Shown piece by piece: positions 57,421 through 64,000 of a DNA stretch of 64,000 nt. This DNA is from Acorus gramineus. Its lineage: Eukaryota > Streptophyta > Magnoliopsida > Acorales > Acoraceae. Within the stretch, counting starts at the first letter, position 1; the number at the start of each line of letters is the position of its first letter. Made by a program: the position numbers and the translations under genes. Below the pieces are notes generated by a model. It had not been told where the DNA came from. It ran no database searches and was given only the letters and a program-made list of their open reading frames with translations. Location of the stretch: assembly GCA_030737835.1 (NCBI GenBank), contig CM060847.1:24749384-24813383 (forward strand), in the 5' to 3' direction.

Positions 57421-57463
57421 TTTCAAAAAAAAAGAAAAAAAAACTAGGGTTTTTTAATTTCTA

Positions 57464-57475
57464 GCTCTGATACCA
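57464..57475 (-). other. Primer binding site of copia-2
   Basis: The minus strand reads TGGTATCAGAGC immediately after the LTR end at 57,476, complementary to initiator tRNA-Met. It fixes the 5' end of copia-2. Confidence 0.9.
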
Positions 57476-57595
57476 TGTTAGAATGAGAGAATAAAATAAT
57501 GGGAATCCTTGTATTCCATTTAGGGTGTAATCCCTTTATATGTACAAGTATCTAGGAGTTACACGTGTAATACACTACACACATTATAAGATAAC
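57476..57595 (-). repeat. 5' LTR of copia-2 (about 120 bp, boundary provisional)
   Basis: On plus it starts TGTTAGAATGAG and probably ends AAGATAACA at 57,595, giving TGTTA...TAACA ends. Only one copy is present, so the outer edge is inferred from the inverted ends. Such short LTRs occur in several plant copia families. Confidence 0.6.
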
Positions 57596-59692
57596 AGGGG
57601 ATAAGTGAGTAAATAAATGGTTAGATAGACAATTTATCATGCCTGTTATTAAAAAATGAGGATAATTAAAGTGATCATAATTGTCCCATTTAAAATAAAA
57701 ATAGAGATATTTTTTCCATCTAAACTTCATAGTAAAATTCAATAACTGTTTTTAATCCTAATTTTGGCATGGTGAAAAAGGACATAATTGATAAGATTTT
57801 TTATCCTCTAAAATAAGGATAATTTGTTATCAAAATCTTATCCCCTTGTCAAACTACTCCTACATGTGTAACTTAAATGAATAATGAAATAATTTTTTTA
57901 TTTAAATAGTAATTATCAAATGGATAATGTTACATACGGCCTTTTTTCCAACCCCAATTCCAGTTTACATGTGTTTTGAATTTTAAAAAAAAATATCATA
58001 CGCCATGTAATGAGGTACATGGTTTTATAAATAAAAAATTAAACATATGCTCCAATGAATTGCATTGATGCATTTATAAAAAAAAATGTGAAAATTTTCT
58101 ATCAAAACATATACCTTATGAATGTGAATATATGTTCAGGTGATTTTATATCAACACATATGGGACTGGAATTGAGATTGAAAAAAAAAACTTTGTAACA
58201 ACACTCAATGCTTAAGATCGTTCACGTATACATGCACATTGTGGGTGTGTAAATTGAATTAAACAAAATCACTATTTCAACCAATTAATTAATCACCCAT
58301 CATTATATTAATTAGACCATACATTAATCAAAAGTGACCAGGCTATTAGAAATACAAGCCCGACTATAACAACACGAACCCTCTTATGCTGATTATGCTA
58401 ACATTTAATTTTTGTAAAGCACCTTTGAGACATATTTGGGATCCGAGTTAACCATATGAAACCTTTATTTTTTAGTTATCTTTCATACAAAATTGGTTTT
58501 GCATCATGAAGCTATATTGGAAAAGTTATAGTTGTTCTACCATTTCTGTCCCTCGAAGAAGAAAACGCAATGTCTTTCGCTTGTCACTGTTTTTTGCATA
58601 GTTGGAGGCTTCTTCTGATCTAGACCTAAACATAGAAGTTGTAGATATTTTCATCCGCTTTCCAACAGAAGTTGTATCATCTAAAGTGCAAAAAACTATA
58701 TTGAGAGCTAGTATATTCGCTTATTGACTTAAGCATCAGAGTCTCCTTAGCTAACACCACAATAGTGTCCCATCGATCTTGTGAGTGCAAAATCCGTATT
58801 CGGTTGAATCTTCACCCGATAAAGAGGCCCCACTTGCTTACATTGATTGGAGGGGGGAATTTACCTCTTCAATATAAATTCAGTTCTAATGGATTCCACA
58901 AAACCTGGATATAAATGACCATACTAAGAGATGACTAATCGCTAGCAAGAAAGAGAACCAGAATGACTAACAAACTAACACTTTCCCCGACCTTTTTAGA
59001 ACTCCTAATTCTTTATGTCAAGCATGCTTAAATTCATTTTCTCCCCCCAAAATTTAATGGGTCTTATTACACTTAGTTTTTTTTACAGTTCAAAATACAG
59101 TCCTATATACCTTTTTAGAAATCCAGTGAAGCATATACCTCATTAGACAATGTATATATTTTGTTAAATTTTTTCTTACGCTTAGTAAAAATAGGTTCAT
59201 TTAATTTGTGAGAGCGATTTACACTTTTTATTAAAGCATATACCTTATTAAATGATGTATACTATTTTTTTAAAAATAAAAGTATGTGTGATCTGAGTTT
59301 TGATTGATAAATTTAACTAAGTCTAACATTTTTCAAATTTAATACTTGTCAACTACTTCTTGGACCAAATGAGTCCCACAGAACTCAACAAGATATACAT
59401 AATTACATGGATACGACCAGCCTTAGGTCCTGTGGATTGCCAATATCTATGCTCTCTCTATTCAGAATATTCTAGCATTAGTAAAGTTGTACATAGTTCT
59501 GCGTCCCTTTCATAGTGACCTATCTCAAAATGCTAATAATAATAAAAATATAAAAAAAAAATCCTTTGAACCACTCTTTAACTCACACCTGTAGGGCTGT
59601 ATCAGTTTCTGTTCTAAAACAAAAACAAACAACACAAACAGTCACAGACGGGTTTTAATTTTCCTCCTGTCTATAGCCCACAATTCAATAAT
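57596..59692. other. AT-rich spacer with an LTR-like relic
   Basis: No gene supported. About 58,480-58,720 resembles, weakly, the module at 14,390-14,640 of the solo LTR: a statement of AAAAGTTATRGTTGTTCT, then GAAGTTGTAGATA and CTTTCCAACRGA in the same order. So it may be a decayed LTR. The rest is AT-rich sequence with no recognisable structure. Confidence 0.45.
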
Positions 59693-61798
59693 GGGTGAAT
59701 TGCCCTGTTAGCCCTGGACTAAACTCCCTATTATTCTTGTGTCCCCAACTTTTGAAACATTTTTTTTTGTACCCCTGCAGAATGTAGACCATATCACTTT
59801 TTAAAAACCCAATTTTACCCCCTCTTCAAAACTCACACCCAATGTCATCACCTCTTCTTCTTTTTCTTCTTCCCCATAGCACCCCTCGCTTCCCCCCCCC
59901 CCCCCCCCCAAATCAGCCGCTGCAGCTCCCCTTCCACATCCCGGCCATCGGCACCCCGCTTTCATATCCCAGCCGTAGGTGCCCCTCTTCCACATCCTGA
60001 CCATCGTCATCACCAGTTACAGATTATAAACCATCATTTACATATTCTAAACAACCATTTACAAAACTGAAATAATTTAATGATAAAAACCACCAAGAAC
60101 AGAACCTATCAATTCAAAAATACCCACATTACATTCTAATGTAACAACTACAACATGATAAACATAACTACAACTTAATAAAACATAAATACAACATTAC
60201 TTCAATTTTTATAACGAGAAGGCATGGTAAAGTAATATCTTAGACAATGAAATGTAGCAGGAGTTCAGTTGAGTTATATTATCAATGTTCTAAAAATCCC
60301 GCCTAGGCCTAGGCGGTCTCAGCCCGCAACGCTTAGCGCCTAACCGTTTTTTTAATTAATCCCCAGTTGACTAATAAGTTATTAAGTCACCTTATATATT
60401 ATACATATTTAATTAATTTTTTATGCTATCCCTATTATGCTTATATTATTAATTTTATTTTGATGTTATTTTGTTATTATTTTATAGTGTAAAATCATTA
60501 CATATATATCATGTATATGTATATGTATTATATTTATGATTATAAAAAGTGATTTATTAATCCCAGGTTAATCCCCGCCTAGCCAATTAATCCCTAGCCC
60601 CTCCTCAACTGTCCGACTAGCGCCTAGCGCTTTTTACAACATTGATATTGATAAATGAGTGATAAAGTCATGCGAGATGAGAGATAACATAAATTCATTT
60701 AAGTGGTAATGACAAATTATGTAAAGCAAACCAATGACTATAAATACCAGTGATTAGAAATATTAAGATAACATTTATGGTAACATCTATGACTAGGCTT
60801 ATAGAAATGTACTAAGAATCACATTATATAAGGCCATTTACAGAAAATTCACTATTATTTTCGTATTTTAAACAACCATTTACAGAAACGAAACAACTCA
60901 ATTACAAAAACCACCAAAAACATAACCTATCAATTCAAAAAATACTCACATTACATACCTAATGTAACAACTACTATTTACATAATTGTAATTACCATTA
61001 ACAAAAAAGAAACAATCCAATTACATAATTGTTTTACATCATTAAAAACGGTAGATATACTGATCTAATTTTTTTTTTCACTCTTCTATATTCCCAAAAT
61101 CGAAATCCTCTTCACCCCAATGGCGTAGTTATTTGTTCGAAAATGAGAATTAGTAGTCCTGCATAGCTAGAATTTTCATATAAGAGTATTGAAAGAAAAA
61201 AAAGGAATTTTAAAAAAAATGAACAAAAGCATGACTTTACCATGCGTTTTCTTAGTAAAAACTGAAGTTATGTTGTATTTATGTTTATCGATTGTAGTTA
61301 TGTTTAACATGTTATAGTTATGTTGTAGTAGTTACATTATTGGATATGTAATGTAGGTATTTTTTTTTAATTGATAGGTTCAATTGTTTGTGGTCTTTGT
61401 AATTGGATTATTTTAGTTTTGTAAATAGTTGTTTAAATTATGTAAATGATAGTTTATATTTTGTAACTAAAAAAGACGACGGCCAGGATGTAGAAGGGGA
61501 GCGCCGATAGCGGGGATGTGGAAGGGGGGCGGCAGCCAGCTGATTTTAAGATGGCGACCGGTGATTTGGGGGAAGAAGGAAATGAAGAAGAAGAAGAAGA
61601 AGAAGAGGTGATGATATTTGGGTATGGGTTTTGAGGACAGATAAAATTGGGTTTATAAAAAGTCGCATAGTCTACATGGATACAGAAAAAATAGGTGTGG
61701 TCTGCAGGGGTACAAAAAAACATGTTTTGAAAGTTGGGGTACAGGAATAATGGAGGGTTTGGTCCATGGGTAATTGGGTAATTCACCCTTCAAAAATC
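59684..61798. mobile_element. Mutator-type non-autonomous DNA transposon with about 0.55 kb terminal inverted repeats
   Basis: The body 59,693-61,789 (2,097 bp) starts GGGTGAATTGCCC and ends with its near-complement GGGTAATTCACCC. The arms (59,693-about 60,238 and about 61,240-61,789) pair over their length, with landmarks TGTACCCCTGCAG and ATCATCACCTCTTCTTC in both. Flanks TTCAATAAT (59,684-59,692) and TTCAAAAAT (61,790-61,798) look like a 9-bp target duplication with one change. Long TIRs and a 9-bp duplication fit MULEs; no transposase is encoded. A poly-C run lies at about 59,888-59,909. Confidence 0.85.
60283..60644. mobile_element. MITE nested in the Mutator-type element
   Basis: A 362-bp unit with inverted ends CAATGTTCTAAAAA / TTTTTACAACATTG, the first 14-15 positions pairing with one mismatch. 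Subterminal GCCTAGGC / GCGCTAGGCGC blocks are repeated near both ends. It lies in the unpaired middle of the larger element. I could not find an exact target duplication (TATATTAT and ATATTGAT are only similar). Superfamily uncertain, possibly hAT-like. Confidence 0.6.
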
Positions 61799-61883
61799 CT
61801 TACATCCCCACCTCCTCAGATAAAAAGATAATCTCATTGAAGGAGGCGGCGCGTACAGAGAGAGAGAGAGAGAGAGAGAGAGA
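61799..61883 (+). promoter_or_regulatory. Leader and core promoter of UGT copy 2
   Basis: Eighty-five bases between the transposon footprint and the ATG. It contains TACATCCCCACCTC (resembling the TATA block of copy 1), TAAAAAG at 61,821 as an alternative TATA, and a perfect (GA)n/(AG)n run at about 61,856-61,882. All sequence further upstream is transposon. Confidence 0.55.
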
Positions 61884-63308
61884 ATGGAGACAGAGAAGGT
61901 GAACCTTGTCTTCCTCCCCAGCCCAGGCATGGGCCACGTGATATCAACGGTGGAGATGGCCCAGCTCCTCTGCTTCCGCTCCCCACGCATCTCCATCACC
62001 GTCTTTACCATGCGCCACCACCGTAAACCCTCCCTCACCTCCCTCACCTCCTCCTACATCTCCTCCATCACCTCCCCCAACATAACCTTCATCGACCTCC
62101 CCTACCCCTCCGACTTCCACGTCGACCCAACCCAAAACGGCGAGACCATCATCTCCCTCTACATCCAGTCCCACATACCCCTCATCAAACAATCCATACA
62201 GAACCTCAACCGTCCGATCTCCGCAATCATCATGGACCTCTTCTCCACTACCCTCATCGACTTGGCCGACGACTTCGGCGTGCCCGCCTACGTCTTCTTC
62301 ACGTCCTGCGCGTCCTTCCTGGGTCTCATGCTCCACTTGCCTTCCTTCCACGGGACCGATTTCATGGACATGAAGAAGGACGGTCTGGCCGTGCCGACCC
62401 TCCCGGTCAAGTTAGACCCACTTGCGTTGCCATCTCCGATGCTCGACAAGACCAACGATGCGTACGAGTGGTACATGTACCACGGGCGGAGGTTCAAAGA
62501 CCTCCGCGGCGTCATCGTCAACAGCTTCGTCGAGGTCGAGAGCCACGCATCGAATTCGTTGTCGGCGGCGCGAGCGCCGCCCGTGTTCATGGTGGGACCG
62601 ATCATCGACGTGCATCCGCGTCGACAAGAGAGGAGGCATGAATGCATGGAGTGGCTCGACGGACAGCCGAAGAATTCGGTGGTGTTCCTCTGTTTCGGTA
62701 GCATGGGCGCGGTCAGCGCGGAACAGGCGAAGGAGATTGCGCGCGCGCTCGAGGGGTGCGGGTATGGGTTCCTGTGGGCGGTGCGCGTTCACGATAAGGT
62801 GGAGAGGTTTGGGTTGTCGTTGGAGGCAGATGCGGATGCGGAGATGGAGTCGCTGTTTCCAGAGGGGTTCGTGGAGAGGACGGGCAAGAGGGGGATGGTT
62901 TTGAAGGGGTGGGTGCCGCAGAAGGAGATATTGGCGCACCCGGCGACGGGGGGGTTCATGACTCATTGCGGGTGGAACTCGATATTGGAGGGGGTGTGGT
63001 TCGGGGTGCCGATGTTGGCGTGGCCGATGTACGCGGAGCAGAGGTTCAATGCGGTGTTGGTGACCGAGGTGGTTGGGGTGGCGGTGGGGATGGAATTGGA
63101 TTACGGAGGGAATGGAGGGGTTGTGAAGGCCGAGGAGGTGGAGAGGGGGATCAGGTATTTGATGGAAGATGGGAGGGTGAGAGAGAGGGTTGGGGAGATG
63201 AGTGGGGTTAGTAGGAGGGTTGGGGTTGATGGGGGGTCTTCTTTTGCTGAGGTTGGGAGGCTTGTTGAGGAGATCATGGGAGAGAGAATGAATGGTAAGG
63301 CATCATAG
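61884..63308 (+). CDS. UDP-glycosyltransferase, family 1, UGT71-like (group E), copy 2
   Basis: Single exon, 474 residues, no breaks. H18 (GMGH) and D118 (IIMDLF) form the catalytic pair; the PSPG box spans W343-Q386 with HPATGGFMTHCGWNS, WFGVPMLAWPMYAEQ and the final Gln typical of glucose donors. Overall very similar to copy 1 (about 85% by eye), with one-residue and short indels near residues 60-65, 245-250 and 315-320 and a different tail (MNGKAS). GC-rich codon use, like copy 1. Expected role: UDP-sugar transfer to a small phenolic, terpenoid or hormone-like acceptor in the cytosol; acceptor unknown. The start is set by alignment with copy 1 and by the GA-rich leader. Confidence 0.95.
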   Translation: METEKVNLVFLPSPGMGHVISTVEMAQLLCFRSPRISITVFTMRHHRKPSLTSLTSSYISSITSPNITFIDLPYPSDFHVDPTQNGETIISLYIQSHIPLIKQSIQNLNRPISAIIMDLFSTTLIDLADDFGVPAYVFFTSCASFLGLMLHLPSFHGTDFMDMKKDGLAVPTLPVKLDPLALPSPMLDKTNDAYEWYMYHGRRFKDLRGVIVNSFVEVESHASNSLSAARAPPVFMVGPIIDVHPRRQERRHECMEWLDGQPKNSVVFLCFGSMGAVSAEQAKEIARALEGCGYGFLWAVRVHDKVERFGLSLEADADAEMESLFPEGFVERTGKRGMVLKGWVPQKEILAHPATGGFMTHCGWNSILEGVWFGVPMLAWPMYAEQRFNAVLVTEVVGVAVGMELDYGGNGGVVKAEEVERGIRYLMEDGRVRERVGEMSGVSRRVGVDGGSSFAEVGRLVEEIMGERMNGKAS

Positions 63309-63518
63309 AATTAGAGTTGTGGTTGCTCGTCTTTGTGTTTTCTAATGGGAAATATGATAATTACATTCTCATATTTGTTTGGATATTTATTTGAATTTTG
63401 ATAAAAGAACTTAAGGTTATCTAAATTTTCATATGTTTGTAGGGCTTATATGCATTTTTCTCTATAACGAAACATTGAGAACTCCACGATTTGATGGCTT
63501 TACATGACATAGTACAAT
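63309..63518. other. 3' flank of UGT copy 2
   Basis: AT-rich, contains presumed 3' UTR; no clear polyadenylation motif arrangement beyond AT-rich stretches. No gene. Confidence 0.5.
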
Positions 63519-64000
63519 GAAAAGGTGGTATATGTACAATCAAATATATACATATATATATATATATGGCTTTACCTATCTTTCCAAAAGAAAAACATTT
63601 TTATGGAAATTGTGTTGGGGTAGGCTGCCAACCAAAGAATATCTGGATTCAATTGGAGTGTTTATGGACAAAAGGTGTGCTTTTTGTTGGGCACACACTG
63701 AGTCCACAGCACACTTATTTTCTCGATGTCACTTTGGGGCTGAATGTTGGAAGAGGATTCCTACTAGGCTGCAGCCACCACACAGAATTTGAAGGGCAAA
63801 AAACTAGCTGGAGGCATTTTCAGATGAGCTCTGTAAAGGAGCTAATCTCTCTATAATTCGAAAGTTAGTGTTGGCACTCATGTTATGGCTGATTTGGAAA
63901 AGTAGAATGATGGGATTTTTAACAATGTGTTTCCTCACCATTATTTAGTGGCCTCGAGAGTACTGGTCTATGTCAGGGAATGTATGACTACACTAGTGAA
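63519..64000 (+). pseudogene. LINE fragment: RT zinc-binding domain (zf-RVT), runs off the window
   Basis: On plus after a (TA)n run (63,550-63,566): KTFLWKLCWGRLPTKEYL, then CAFCWAHTESTAHLFSRC with Cys/His spacing of the zf-RVT domain, and CWKRI. After a frameshift near 63,790, LALMLWLIWKSR continues with the LW-IWK-RN pattern that links zf-RVT to RNase H in plant LINE ORF2 proteins. The start lacks any RT core, so it is 5' truncated as usual for LINE copies, or a captured piece. Confidence 0.8.

Noticed and set aside
56576-57464. Open frames of 293, 240 and 155 codons near copia-2
   Set aside because: Tandem GC-rich repeats in the leader; no domain, and open on both strands.
57594-57850. 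MITE with GGGGATAAG / CTTATCCCC ends
   Set aside because: Only nine bases pair and no target duplication is seen; the left end coincides with the copia-2 LTR edge.

Overview
The window is nuclear DNA from a flowering plant with a transposon-rich genome. Evidence: two intronless family-1 UDP-glycosyltransferase genes with a full plant PSPG box, a degenerate plant mobile domain (PMD) gene, Ty3-gypsy elements of the Tekay (chromodomain) and Tat (extra RNase H) types, Ty1-copia elements, a tRNA-derived SINE, a Mutator-type element and a LINE fragment. I cannot name the species. Only the two glycosyltransferases look like working host genes.

Layout. 1-31,756 is a nest of LTR retrotransposons. The outermost is Tat-type element D (24,114-31,756, minus). 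It is cut at 24,114 by element C (18,401-24,113; 3' LTR on plus, antisense PMD pseudogene inside). C is cut at 18,400 by element B (minus; 5' LTR 13,514-18,400, gag, two protease-like domains in tandem). B is interrupted by a solo LTR in its own LTR (14,224-17,871, TSD TTTAG), by a second solo LTR in its protease region (7,710-10,711, TSD CAGAT), and by Tekay-like element A (1-7,169, minus, left LTR leaving the window).

31,757-37,842 is AT-rich host DNA with a SINE and UGT copy 1 (35,473-36,876, minus). 37,843-57,595 is a second transposon block: Tekay element E (3' LTR, dead pol, gag) fused to decayed element F; copia-1 (plus); a 3.5 kb LTR with no matching target duplication; and copia-2 (minus). 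57,596-59,692 is AT-rich spacer. A 2.1 kb long-terminal-inverted-repeat element (59,693-61,789) ends 94 bp before the start codon of UGT copy 2 (61,884-63,308, plus). A LINE fragment begins near 63,519 and runs off the right edge.

The two UGTs are diverged duplicates in opposite orientation, with shared core-promoter and (GA)n leader sequence, separated by about 25 kb of transposon-rich DNA. Long open frames in the GC-rich cores of the 2.5-3.6 kb LTRs, and in the copia-2 leader, are open on several frames and both strands and are not genes.
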